Position numbers and translations under genes: made by a program. The notes beneath the pieces were generated by a model, which worked only from the letters and a program-made list of their open reading frames with translations, searched no databases and had not been told where the DNA came from. DNA of 64,000 bases from Phycisphaerae bacterium (GTDB taxonomy: Bacteria; Planctomycetota; Phycisphaerae; Phycisphaerales; UBA1924). The stretch's first letter is position 1. Each line of letters opens with the position of its first letter. Where the stretch lies: NCBI GenBank assembly GCA_030432255.1, contig JAUIHS010000022.1:1-64000 (forward strand), read 5' to 3'. Below are positions 17,640 to 26,187 of this stretch, piece after piece.

Positions 17640-17800
17640 CTTTCACTCCTCATTACATGCGGGTCCGCGGCGGACCGGTCGGGGTCCCGGATGTCAGTGT
17701 GTCATGAGGCTCAACAGGAACCGAGCCCCGATTCCTTGGACGGACTCACAAAAATCAGCCGGATTCCCGGGCCCACGGCCGTTCCGAGGCGAAAGACCCA

Positions 17801-17836
17801 TAAAAAGCGCCCGGCCGCAAGGTTGCGACCGGGCGC
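17801..17836 (-). terminator. Intrinsic terminator of the subtilisin/beta-helix gene
   Basis: On the minus strand a 14-bp GC-rich stem with one mismatch (arms 17823-17836 and 17807-17820) is followed by TTTTTA. It lies about 26 bp after the stop at 17862. Confidence 0.8.
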
Positions 17837-17861
17837 CGGATTGCATCGAGGAGTGGGCCGA

Positions 17862-20800
17862 TCAGAAGCAGATCGTGCCCCACGCATCGAGGAGTGCATT
17901 CAGGTCGGCGAAGTTGACGACGCCATTGCCGTCCACGTCACCCGCGGTTCCCGCAGGAACGTTCCCGCCCCAGTTATCAAGGAGTTCCTCGAGGTCAGCG
18001 AAGTTGACCTGGGAGTCGCCGTTGACATCGCCGTAGCAGTTGGGCGTGACCTCGGCCGGGGCTTCGCGCGCCCCGAGGTCGACGATCGGACCCGGGCCGA
18101 TGCCGTCATTGGATGCGTATGTGGCATCGATGAACCGAAGGTTGCCTTCGATGTCGACCATGATCGTGTCAGGCACCGCGGTGTTGTTGCCACGGTCGAT
18201 CGCGTCAGACGCCGAGCCGAGACCGGGGTCATCATCGGCGGTCCCGATCGTGTTGTCGGAACCATCAAGGTCGTCGAAGTCCGGGTTGCCGTCGAAGGAG
18301 CGATCACCGGTCAATGAACCGGACCAGCCTTCAACGAGTGAGTCGTGCACTTCAACGCCTGCAAACAGCGCGGTACTGACCTGGGCCGATTCATCCATCG
18401 CACCATTGAGGTCGTTCTCCGCAAGGATGCAGTTGCTGAGGTTCGGTCTGGTCCCGACGCCGTCACAGTAGAGACCGCCGGTGGCGGTGGTCGCCGAGTT
18501 CCGGGCGATCGTGGAGTTGATGATCTGGAGATCAGCGTGCTGCGACGTACCAATGCCGCCGCCGCGAGCCGAGGAGTTCCCGATCCACTCACACTGCACG
18601 AAGATCGTATCCGTAGATGTGGCGAACGACCCGCCGCCGCGCGAGTCGGCGTGATTGCCGAGGAAGCGACAGTCGTGCACCAGGCCCGCTCCTGCCTCTT
18701 CGTGCAGTCCACCGCCGAAGGAACCGGCCTCATTGTTGATCACGTCGGTGTCGGACATGAGGAAGTCGTCGTAGCGGTTGATGTACAGCCCGCCACCGTT
18801 GTTGCCGTAGTTGTCGCGGACGATGCTGTTGAGAATGGTGACATCGGCGAAGATGGCGTAGATACCACCACCTGAGAGGCTCGCATGATTGTCCTCGACG
18901 ATGCACTCATCGATGAACAGGCGGCCCTCGTCACACCCGATGCCGGCGCCGTAACGGTCGGCGCTGTCCGTGCCGTCGGCCTGTCCACCACGGATGGTGA
19001 GGCCGATGATGCCGGACGTGCCGCCGGCGCCGCTCGCGTCGATGACCTGGTAGACATTATCGTCACGGTTGCCGAACCCGGGCAGGTCGTCGCCATTGAG
19101 GTCGCCGGTGAGAGTCACGGGATCACCGATCGGGTCGCGCTGGAAGTTCGCCCATTCCGTGCCGCCGAAGCCCCCGACGAAGGACACATCCTCTTCGAGC
19201 ACGAAACTCGTGCTTCGACCACCGAACAGGACCAGCGGCTCATAGGTTCCCTCCGCGATCCAGATCTCCACCGGCCTCGCGCCCAACGCCGCCAGCGCCG
19301 TGGCGCCGGTGACGGAGTTGACCGCAGACGCCCACGTGTTTCCGGAACTGCCCGTACCGTCCGGCTTGACATGGATGACGGAAGGATTCGCCGGATCCCA
19401 TTCGTACGCGCCGATATCAGAATCCGAGCCGACACGCCGCATCACGCCGGCCAGATCGACCGGCATGTCCTCGTCCGTGATCGTGTCACCGTCGAGGTCC
19501 GCAGGGTCCGAGTGCAGCACGCCATCATTGCCCGCATCAACCATCGGTGACAGGAAGTGGGGGCGGTAGTTGTCATCGGAGGTGCCATACTCGCCGTCCC
19601 AGCCGCGCGGATTTACCAGCAGCGGATCAACATCAACGTTGTTGACGCCGATGTAGCCGCCCTCAATGTTGCACCAGGTGAAGAGCAGGATCGCATCCGA
19701 GGTCGTGGCGATCTGGTCGTTGCCCGAAGGTGTTCCATCCCGGTTGTCACGGATGATCAGGTTCGAACCGCCTGCGAACGGAATGTCCTCGGCACTGATG
19801 CCACCGCCACCGGAAGAGGAGTAGTTGCCCATGATCGTGGAGTACGTGATCTCAGGCGATGCATCCCGGTAGATGTCCATGGCGCCGCCCGTGAGCAGCG
19901 AACTGTTGCCCGCCATCACGCAGTTCTGAATGAAGCAGTCGCCCGGCCCCGTCAGTTGCACGCCGCCGCCATAGGCATTCGACGCGTTGTTGTAGAAACG
20001 GCAGGACGCGATTGTCCCCGAATAGTCCTCACCGTAAAGCGCACCACCGTCGCTCGTCGCGCTGTTGTTGATGAAATCGCAACGGACGTACGTCGGGTCG
20101 CGATCGCCCTCGCTGTACGCAGCGCCGCCGCGGCCGCTTCCGTGATTCTCGATGAAGCGGCAGTCTTCAATCCGAAGTGAAGCATTGAAAGACCAGATGC
20201 CGCTCCCGTCCGTTCCATGATTCCCGGTGAACAGGCAGTCGCGGACGACCACGTCCTCACTGGAGATGATCTCCATGCCACCGCCGCGACCGATGCCGCC
20301 GGTGATCGTGAAGCCATCAATCTCAACGAACTGGTTGGTGGATCCGAGCGACACCACCTGATTGACGTTTTCGCTGGTGTTTCCACCGCCCGGCTGATCG
20401 TTGCCGTCAATATCGCCGGAGAGGATGGTGATGTTCGCCTCGGGATCGCGCTCGCTCCGGTAGGCCTCGGTACCCGCAAAGCCACCCAGGACCTTGGTCC
20501 AGTTCGGCACATCGAAAGTGCGCGAACTCGGAATGCCCGGTATCCGCTCCGTGGTCGGGGTATAGGTGCCTTCCGCGACCCAGATCTCCACCGGACCGCT
20601 GGCCGCGGCGGCGGCTTCGAGAGCATTGCTCAGATCGAGGAAAGGCTCTCCCCAACTTCCGCCATCACGTGCACCGTCGGCATTCACATGGAACACGGTC
20701 GGTGCCTGCTCCGCGCCGCGGATGACCAGCGCGAAGCGCTGCAAACCACCGATGCTGCCCTTGTGTGAGATCCGCGCCCGATACACGCGGCCCGGTGTGA

Positions 20801-22415
20801 GTGTCGCGTCCACCTGTTCGACGTTGTCGACGGTGTTGTCGCCTCGGGTTGCCGGGGCACCGGGGTCGGTTGGATCGAGGCGCCATGGCATGATGGTGCT
20901 GGTACCGCCGTCGGGTCCGACGATGCGGAGATCCAGGTCATTGACGAGCATCGGCGTGACGGGATCGATTGCCATGGCGGCCGGCGTTCCGGCGGGATCG
21001 GTCCAGCAGATCGTGGCTCGCACATGAGGCTGGGTGGGGACAAACTCGATCTCGATCGTGTTGCCATTCAGCAGCACGAGCTCGCGAATCGCGACCGTGT
21101 TGCCGGCGCCCCATGCATCCAGTTGCTCAACTGCGCGTTCGGCGTTGAGGAGACCCCAGCCGCAACGGTAATCAGGCCCGTCCGCGCTGCCCGCTTCATC
21201 AGCGGTGTTGATGAGCAGGGCCTTCATCGTCGAGGAGCGCGGGTCGAACGACGGCGAGTAGTCGCGCCAGTGCTCAAGAAGCAGAGCGGCGGTGCCGGTG
21301 ACGACGGGAGTCGACATCGATGTGCCGGAGAGGACCGCGTACTGGTCATCACCGGTGTCCGTTGCCGAGGTCAGCGAGTCGCCGTTGGCGACCAGGTCGG
21401 GCTTGATGCGGCCGTCGTCGCAGGGGCCGAAGCTCGTGAACCCGGTGGTCAACACGTCTTCCGGAGTGCTGTAGCCGCCATTGATGTCCTGCACGGCACC
21501 GACCGTCAGAACGTTCTTGGCGACGCCTTCCTGTGAGATGCAGTCCCAGGGTCCATCAGGGTTTCGAGGGGCTGTGGAGTTCACCCACGTACCGAAACTG
21601 TTCATCACGAGGTAAGTGTTCCCGGGGCCGGGACCGATGTCATTCCGGTCATTGCCCGCCGCCCAGCAGATGAGGTAGTTGCGGTTGGCGATGGCAAGGT
21701 TGTCGAGCGCTGCACTGTTCGTGTCGTAGAACCCGAAGAGGTAGTCCTCGGTCGTGCTGATGGATGTATCACCCCACCAGCGGAAGATGTTCGCATTGTC
21801 ATCCCAGGCCCAGCCTCGACTGAATCCGTAAGAGTGATTCGAGAGGCGAAGACCGTTCCCCGCGGCGGTACTCATCTCAGTGACGTCGTTGGTCCAGTCC
21901 CAGTTGTTGATCTGGGCATTCACGGCCATGCCACGCGCGGACGTCTTGACGCCGGTGCCGATCATGGTGCAGGCGACATGCGAAGCATGTCGGGAGGTGC
22001 CCAGAGCCTCCTGGTTCGTTGTGGCACCGCTCAGTTCCTGATGCGTGCGGAGCGGGCCATCGGACTCCCACTGACCGATCGTCACGCCGGCACCCGTGAG
22101 GCCCCAGAGCGATCCGGTGCCGAAGATGCGATCAACACTGCTCGTCTCGGCGGCGTCGGCGTTGGTCTCGACGTAGTACTGTGGCCGACCGTTGCGCACC
22201 TCGACGAGTTCGGCGGTGTTGCCGTCGATCGTCATGCGAAGCGCCCAGCCCTTCGCGGCGGCCTCGTCGCGGGCCGCCTGCCCCCGGAGCACGAGGGCGC
22301 CGGTGGCGTCGACCGCACGTTCGGGCATGCGCGGGTTCTGCTGAGCCTGCTGCGCCCAAGTGGTCCCGGCGAGCATCATGACGACACTCGCAAACATCAC
22401 TTCTTTCCGTTTCAT
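17862..22415 (-). CDS. Giant secreted subtilisin-like protease with two beta-helix modules and dockerin-like tail
   Basis: This 1,517-residue protein has a signal peptide (start behind AGGAG) and an S8 peptidase domain at about residues 100-430. Catalytic residues are visible: Asp in GQWESDGPLRTH (about 117), His in HASHVA (about 145), Asn in WAAGND and Ser in LSGTSMSTP (about 366). A jelly-roll-like segment follows. Two similar modules begin at VFHVNADGARDGGSW (about 573) and VIHVKPDGTGSSGNTW (about 1011). Each contains EIWVAEGTY or EIWIAEGTY and long right-handed beta-helix coils. The tail carries two dockerin-like repeats (GDVNGDSQVNFADLEELL). Likely an extracellular protease with polymer-binding fibres. 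The beta-helix pair looks like an internal duplication. Confidence 0.85.
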   Translation of the reverse strand: MKRKEVMFASVVMMLAGTTWAQQAQQNPRMPERAVDATGALVLRGQAARDEAAAKGWALRMTIDGNTAELVEVRNGRPQYYVETNADAAETSSVDRIFGTGSLWGLTGAGVTIGQWESDGPLRTHQELSGATTNQEALGTSRHASHVACTMIGTGVKTSARGMAVNAQINNWDWTNDVTEMSTAAGNGLRLSNHSYGFSRGWAWDDNANIFRWWGDTSISTTEDYLFGFYDTNSAALDNLAIANRNYLICWAAGNDRNDIGPGPGNTYLVMNSFGTWVNSTAPRNPDGPWDCISQEGVAKNVLTVGAVQDINGGYSTPEDVLTTGFTSFGPCDDGRIKPDLVANGDSLTSATDTGDDQYAVLSGTSMSTPVVTGTAALLLEHWRDYSPSFDPRSSTMKALLINTADEAGSADGPDYRCGWGLLNAERAVEQLDAWGAGNTVAIRELVLLNGNTIEIEFVPTQPHVRATICWTDPAGTPAAMAIDPVTPMLVNDLDLRIVGPDGGTSTIMPWRLDPTDPGAPATRGDNTVDNVEQVDATLTPGRVYRARISHKGSIGGLQRFALVIRGAEQAPTVFHVNADGARDGGSWGEPFLDLSNALEAAAAASGPVEIWVAEGTYTPTTERIPGIPSSRTFDVPNWTKVLGGFAGTEAYRSERDPEANITILSGDIDGNDQPGGGNTSENVNQVVSLGSTNQFVEIDGFTITGGIGRGGGMEIISSEDVVVRDCLFTGNHGTDGSGIWSFNASLRIEDCRFIENHGSGRGGAAYSEGDRDPTYVRCDFINNSATSDGGALYGEDYSGTIASCRFYNNASNAYGGGVQLTGPGDCFIQNCVMAGNSSLLTGGAMDIYRDASPEITYSTIMGNYSSSGGGGISAEDIPFAGGSNLIIRDNRDGTPSGNDQIATTSDAILLFTWCNIEGGYIGVNNVDVDPLLVNPRGWDGEYGTSDDNYRPHFLSPMVDAGNDGVLHSDPADLDGDTITDEDMPVDLAGVMRRVGSDSDIGAYEWDPANPSVIHVKPDGTGSSGNTWASAVNSVTGATALAALGARPVEIWIAEGTYEPLVLFGGRSTSFVLEEDVSFVGGFGGTEWANFQRDPIGDPVTLTGDLNGDDLPGFGNRDDNVYQVIDASGAGGTSGIIGLTIRGGQADGTDSADRYGAGIGCDEGRLFIDECIVEDNHASLSGGGIYAIFADVTILNSIVRDNYGNNGGGLYINRYDDFLMSDTDVINNEAGSFGGGLHEEAGAGLVHDCRFLGNHADSRGGGSFATSTDTIFVQCEWIGNSSARGGGIGTSQHADLQIINSTIARNSATTATGGLYCDGVGTRPNLSNCILAENDLNGAMDESAQVSTALFAGVEVHDSLVEGWSGSLTGDRSFDGNPDFDDLDGSDNTIGTADDDPGLGSASDAIDRGNNTAVPDTIMVDIEGNLRFIDATYASNDGIGPGPIVDLGAREAPAEVTPNCYGDVNGDSQVNFADLEELLDNWGGNVPAGTAGDVDGNGVVNFADLNALLDAWGTICF

Positions 22416-22577
22416 CAGCGATTCTCCTGTTCAACTCTCGATGCAATCCTGGTCTACCACCCGTGACAACGAAATGCGGGGCGGAAGGGGGTCAGGAAAT
22501 GTCGAGGAACTGGAAGGAGTCGCGATGAATGTGTCAGGGAAGTGGGAGGGTGGCTCTGTAATCGGCATTTGGCATTT

Positions 22578-22720
22578 GGCATTCGGCATCAGGGTTTGAT
22601 CGCCTTCGGCGACGGAACTTGAAGGAGCTACCGCTCCGCCGTCTGCATGAGGCCGCGCCAGTGGAGCGGTAGCTCCTGAAACTGAACGCCGAAGGCGCTC
22701 CGCCCCTGATGCCGAATGCC
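22578..22720. repeat. Nested inverted-repeat element (three stacked stems)
   Basis: Three pairs of perfect arms nest inside each other: a 17-bp outer stem (22578-22594 with 22704-22720), an 11-bp middle stem (22601-22611 with 22687-22697) and a 15-bp inner stem (22623-22637 with 22663-22677). The inner arm reads AGGAGCTACCGCTCC. The outer arms carry tandem GGCATTCGGCAT-type units. Parts recur at 24708-24735 and 43372-43421, so this is a dispersed intergenic element rather than a simple terminator. Confidence 0.75.
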
Positions 22721-22727
22721 GATTGCG

Positions 22728-22769
22728 CAAAAACGAAAGAAAGAAGCGCCGCCTCCTTGCGCTTCTTTC
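22728..22769 (-). terminator. Intrinsic terminator of the HDOD gene
   Basis: On the minus strand an 11-bp stem (arms 22759-22769 and 22739-22749, 9-nt loop) is followed by TTTCGTTTTTG. It lies 31 bp after the stop at 22800. Confidence 0.8.
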
Positions 22770-22799
22770 TCTCAGAGGTCCGGGACTGTGAGGGTCCCG

Positions 22800-23687
22800 T
22801 CAGTACATCAACGCCATCACATCATCGAGCTGTTCGCTCAGGTCTTCCTTGACCTTCTCGACGGCGTCTTTTGAAAGCTTGATCTCGTCGAGCACGTCCG
22901 AACTGATTTCCACATCGGGCAGATCGATGCGGAAGTTCGAGGGATCCACGCCGTGCGCAATGCGCTCGGCGACGTACACGACACTCGCGAGGCGACGCTC
23001 ATCCGGGGGGAGCGCCAGTGGTTCATGATGGTGCCCGGCAACCTGCATCAGCGACTTGGGGAACTTCCACTTCTTGCAGATGCCCGCACCGAATGTCTCG
23101 TGGTCCGCTTCGAAGATCGCGCGCTCAACTTCACGCATGTCCTTCGAAGGAACGCCTTCGCCGTTCACGCCGACCTCGCCGATCACTTCGATGAAGCGGT
23201 GGCGGTCGAACTGCAACTCAACCATCATCCCGATGTCGTGCATCAGCCCGCTCAGGAAGATCTCGTCCGACATGCCGATCTTCAACTGCTCGGCAACCAG
23301 CTTCGCTGACGCCGCCGTCGTGATCGAGTGGGTCCAGAGATTGCGCCCGGAGAACCCGGATGCGAGTTCGCCGCCGCGGAACAACTTGTTCACGCTCGCG
23401 GAGATCGCGATGTTCTTCACGGCGTTGAGGCCGAGGAGCACGATCGCGCGGTTGATGGATGCGATCTGGCCGGGGAGTCCGTAGAAGGAGGAGTTCACGA
23501 CCTTCAGGACCCGGCTGCACAGCGCGGGATCATTCTGAATGACATTGTGCAGGTCCTGGGCGGTGGAACTGGGATCCTCGACAAGCTCGATGATCTTCAG
23601 CGTCACCTCCGGGAGCGTCGCGATGTGGCTGATCTGACGGAGGGCCTCTTCGACCACCTTGTCCGTGTTCTCGGTCTTCACGCTCAT
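22800..23687 (-). CDS. HDOD-domain signalling protein
   Basis: With the ATG at 23687, behind GGAGG, the protein has 295 residues. Longer upstream starts would run across the divergent surE gene and are rejected. Residues about 15-215 match an HDOD domain: EVTLKIIELVEDPSSTAQDL, NDPALCSRVLKVVNSSFYG, AIVLLGLNAVKNIAI and LMHDIGMMVE with an HD pair kept. A helical region with ADHETFGAGICKKWKFP and VAGHHHEP follows. HDOD proteins are regulatory relatives of HD phosphodiesterases and act in signalling of motility, biofilm or stress. The ligand is unknown. It is divergent from surE with 150 bp between starts and ends at its own terminator. Confidence 0.85.
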   Translation of the reverse strand: MSVKTENTDKVVEEALRQISHIATLPEVTLKIIELVEDPSSTAQDLHNVIQNDPALCSRVLKVVNSSFYGLPGQIASINRAIVLLGLNAVKNIAISASVNKLFRGGELASGFSGRNLWTHSITTAASAKLVAEQLKIGMSDEIFLSGLMHDIGMMVELQFDRHRFIEVIGEVGVNGEGVPSKDMREVERAIFEADHETFGAGICKKWKFPKSLMQVAGHHHEPLALPPDERRLASVVYVAERIAHGVDPSNFRIDLPDVEISSDVLDEIKLSKDAVEKVKEDLSEQLDDVMALMY

Positions 23688-23837
23688 TCGTACACGTCCT
23701 CCATCGCGGCGGGGGCGAAACTGCCTCGCCGTATGCATCGACCTCCCACCCGTCCGACTTTCGCGAATCGCGCGATAACGCGCATTGATCCCACCCTCCC
23801 CCGGGCATGGTGGGTGCAGAGCGGCTACTCTCCCGGC

Positions 23838-24683
23838 ATGAAGATCCTGCTCACCAACGACGATGGCATTCACGCTCCCGGCATCGCCGCTCTGTATGAG
23901 GCGGTCGCCGACCCCGAAAACCGCTTCGGCGGACCGCTGGGCGAGATCATCTGCCCGATCGCTCCCCTGACAGTTCAGTCCGCCACATCGCACGGTGTCA
24001 CATTTCACACGCCGCTCATGGTGTCGGACGAAGAGGTCAACGAACACATGCGCGGCATCGCCGTTGACGGTCGCCCCGCCGACTGCGTGAAACTCGCCAT
24101 CTCACGCCTCTGGCCGGAGAAGTACGGCGAAGGCAGCCGCCCGGATCTGGTGATCTCCGGCATCAACTCCGGTGCCAACGTCGGTATCAACGTCATCTAC
24201 TCCGGCACCGTCGCGGCCGCCCTCGAAGGCGCGTTCCTCGGGATCCCCTCCATCGCCATGAGCCTGCACATCAGCAAGCATGGCGTCCACTGGCTGACCG
24301 CCGCACGCCACGCCCGCCGCGTGCTGGAACACATGCTGGAACCGGGCATGTCGAACCACCCGCTGCTGCATGCGGGCGCCTGCCTGAACGTCAACATTCC
24401 CCTCTGCGAACCGCAGCCAGTCTCGGAGCCGCCCACTCCGGAGACTCCGGAGATCGTGGTGTGCCGCATGAACACGCACGGCCTGGTCGACAAGTACGAC
24501 CAGCGCGAGTCACCCGGCGGTCAGCCGTACTACTGGGCGGCGGGCGACGGCTTCGAATTCCACCAATCAGATCACGGCACCGACGTCCACGAGATCTTTG
24601 AACGGCGTATCACGGTGACACCGTTGAAGTACGACCTGACGCGGGAAGAGCAGTTGGGCGATGCAGAGCGGTTCTTCGGGTAG
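23838..24683 (+). CDS. surE: 5'/3'-nucleotidase SurE
   Basis: This 281-residue protein starts MKILLTNDDGIHAPGI, the SurE signature with metal-binding Asp-Asp. It also shows SGINSGANVG and YSGTVAAALEGAFLG, both conserved in the active site, and VNIP toward the end. SurE removes phosphate from nucleoside 5'/3'-monophosphates and works in stationary-phase survival. The length is slightly above the usual 250 because of an insertion near residue 60 (TFHTPLMVSDEEVNEHM) and a Pro-rich loop near 200. The gene is monocistronic, divergent from the HDOD gene. No strong ribosome-binding site is visible. Confidence 0.92.
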   Translation: MKILLTNDDGIHAPGIAALYEAVADPENRFGGPLGEIICPIAPLTVQSATSHGVTFHTPLMVSDEEVNEHMRGIAVDGRPADCVKLAISRLWPEKYGEGSRPDLVISGINSGANVGINVIYSGTVAAALEGAFLGIPSIAMSLHISKHGVHWLTAARHARRVLEHMLEPGMSNHPLLHAGACLNVNIPLCEPQPVSEPPTPETPEIVVCRMNTHGLVDKYDQRESPGGQPYYWAAGDGFEFHQSDHGTDVHEIFERRITVTPLKYDLTREEQLGDAERFFG

Positions 24684-24707
24684 GCGTTGAGATGGGCAGC
24701 AGGCCAT

Positions 24708-24735
24708 CCGGCATTCTGCATCGGGGTTGAGCGCC
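24708..24735 (+). repeat. Partial copy of the dispersed GGCATT/GCGCC element
   Basis: Between surE and the PIN-domain gene the sequence CCGGCATTCTGCATCGGGG followed by TTGAGCGCC resembles the left arm of the element at 22578-22720. It sits just after the two converging stop codons. Confidence 0.45.
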
Positions 24736-24777
24736 ACTTGCGCCCAGTTGATGCTCGGACGGACGCCCTGAGCCGAA

Positions 24778-25203
24778 TCAGTCGGGAACGGAGCCCCGAA
24801 GTGGCATTTCTCCCAGGCGTTCTGCGAGACGGAGTGGAGCAATGATCGTGACGCCTTTGATCGTCTGATCGAAGTAAGGCCCGAAGTTGCGCTTGTCGCC
24901 GGTCACAAGCCAACAACATCCGGTCCGTATGGCGCTGCAGAGAACGGCGCGGTCGCCGTCGCTCAGTGTCACGGTGAGCGGGAAGATGGTCGTGGGTACG
25001 ATGCGACACATGCTGCGGACTTGATCAAAGCCGGCGAGCCATTCCGGACGTTTGTTGGTCAGGTTGCGCCGCGCTTCGTCGATGACCCCTTCACTTGCGA
25101 CGAGTTCAACACGCCGATTGGCTTCAGTGAAGAGTCGCCCGGTGATTCCCGTGCGATTCGCAGCGGAGAAGAGCAGGTTCGCATCAAGGAAGACACGGGT
25201 CAT
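24778..25203 (-). CDS. PIN-domain ribonuclease toxin (VapC-like)
   Basis: This 141-residue protein has a PIN domain: FLDANLLFSAA (Asp7), Glu in SEGVIDEARRNL, LSDGDRAVL and LVTGDKRNFGPY, giving the acidic metal-binding set of a VapC-type RNase. Its ATG overlaps the stop of the upstream AbrB-type gene as ATGA, the usual toxin-antitoxin coupling with the antitoxin first. When free, such toxins cleave tRNA or other RNA in the cytoplasm. Target unknown. Family is firm; activity is inferred. Confidence 0.85.
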   Translation of the reverse strand: MTRVFLDANLLFSAANRTGITGRLFTEANRRVELVASEGVIDEARRNLTNKRPEWLAGFDQVRSMCRIVPTTIFPLTVTLSDGDRAVLCSAIRTGCCWLVTGDKRNFGPYFDQTIKGVTIIAPLRLAERLGEMPLRGSVPD

Positions 25204-25436
25204 TGCTTTTCGAGGTCAGGCAGGATCTTCTTGATGGCGCCCTCATCGCTGGTGAACTCTGCAATGCGCTCATCAGAGTAGATCTCGACGGGAATCAGCA
25301 CGGCCGGACGGAGCAGAAGTCCATCTTCAGTGGGCTCAATGATAAGCCTGTCCTGAGGTCGGAGACCCAGGGCCCGGCGGAGTGCCGCGGGAAGCGTCAG
25401 CGTCCCACGGTCATTCAGCGTAACTTCATACTGCAT
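25200..25436 (-). CDS. AbrB/MazE-type antitoxin
   Basis: The preferred start, ATG 25436, gives 78 residues. Residues 1-45 match the SpoVT/AbrB swapped-hairpin DNA-binding fold (YEVTLNDRGTLTLPAALRRA, then LGLRPQDRLIIEP). The remaining residues would bind and neutralise the PIN toxin encoded directly downstream. The region upstream is AT-rich compared with neighbours, suggesting acquisition. A TATACT box lies only 6 bp before the ATG, so the mRNA may be nearly leaderless. A matching operator palindrome covers this site. Confidence 0.85.
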   Translation of the reverse strand: MQYEVTLNDRGTLTLPAALRRALGLRPQDRLIIEPTEDGLLLRPAVLIPVEIYSDERIAEFTSDEGAIKKILPDLEKQ

Positions 25437-25447
25437 GAGTTCAGTAT
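25428..25447 (-). promoter_or_regulatory. Toxin-antitoxin promoter -10 and operator palindrome
   Basis: An inverted repeat ATACTG-(8)-CAGTAT (25428-25433 and 25442-25447) spans the start codon and most of the TATACT -10 hexamer (minus strand 25448-25443). AbrB-type antitoxins bind such palindromes to repress their own operon. Position fits, but binding is unproven. Confidence 0.5.
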
Positions 25448-25578
25448 AGCAGTAATTCAGCAAATCAGAAAACCAGCAACTCAACATAGGGCGCAAAGAT
25501 ACTATCATCAACCAACGAAATCAATGTTTGTAAGTATTTTTATCGGATTTCCCAGCCCAACCCCCAACCCCCAAACCA

Positions 25579-26061
25579 CTAATCCGGCAACTTCCCCTTC
25601 TCCCGCGGCAACGCATAAAACCCCTCCCCCTCGTACACCAGTTCCCCCGCGCGCACCAGCGCATCCCACACCGCGCGGCCGTACTCGCCCGGGGGCATGA
25701 TGGCATCGATGTCCGACGCCCGACCCGACGACAGGCGACGGGTCAGCTTCGACTCATCATTCAGACGCATCAGCTTCAGACGCTTGCGGTACGCCTTCAT
25801 AGCGGCACGCATCTCCTCCGGATCAACATCCTCCGGAGGCGGGGGCGGAGGCTCCGCCGCGGGGTTCTCGAGTCTGAAGACGATGCCGTCCAGCGCATCG
25901 ACATTCTGGTCGCCGACCGCAGCCGCGGCGGCCTCCTGGTCAACTTCCGGGAATCGGCCCAGGAGTCGACCGACGAGTTCCCAGTCCTTCTGCACCTGCA
26001 GCGGCTTCTCACCGGCGCGGATGTCGGTCACGAGTTGTCTGAGTTTCTGAACAAGGTTCAT
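25579..26061 (-). CDS. Small conserved-looking hypothetical protein
   Basis: The start at ATG 26061 gives 160 residues; a start 54 bp upstream would run toward the terminator hairpin and is less likely. The sequence is helical and charged, with a Pro run (AEPPPPPPEDVDPEEMRAAM) splitting an N-terminal half (KLRQLVTDIRAGEKPLQV) from a C-terminal half ending GRAVWDALVRAGELVYEGEG. The end resembles a small winged-helix-like segment, but no family is assigned. No signal peptide. No strong ribosome-binding site. Function unknown; GC-rich codon use agrees with its neighbours. Confidence 0.5.
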   Translation of the reverse strand: MNLVQKLRQLVTDIRAGEKPLQVQKDWELVGRLLGRFPEVDQEAAAAAVGDQNVDALDGIVFRLENPAAEPPPPPPEDVDPEEMRAAMKAYRKRLKLMRLNDESKLTRRLSSGRASDIDAIMPPGEYGRAVWDALVRAGELVYEGEGFYALPREKGKLPD

Positions 26062-26126
26062 GCCATGAGAGTAGCACGTCGAGACGGGTCGCGGCTCGCA
26101 GGTTGTCCGATCCATGCTCCATGAAA

Positions 26127-26154
26127 CAGGCCCCCGTCCGAAGACGGGGGCCTG
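26127..26154 (-). terminator. Hairpin terminator after the sugar-dehydrogenase gene
   Basis: A perfect 12-bp stem, CAGGCCCCCGTC and its complement, with loop 26139-26142, lies 34 bp after the stop at 26188. On the minus strand it is followed by only a short T stretch (TTTC), so termination may be partial. Confidence 0.65.
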
Positions 26155-26187
26155 AGCAAAGTTCAGTTGTCTGTCACCTTGGCCGTC

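Larger units (their letters stand above)
22416..22799. other. Intergenic region with nested inverted repeats
   Basis: About 384 bp between two minus-strand genes. It holds the upstream region of the giant subtilisin, a large nested inverted repeat (22578-22720) and the terminator of the HDOD gene. No coding sequence is supported. Confidence 0.6.

Noticed and set aside
23328..23837. N-terminal extension of surE by 170 residues
   Set aside because: It overlaps the divergent HDOD gene; the family start MKILLTNDDG lies at 23838.
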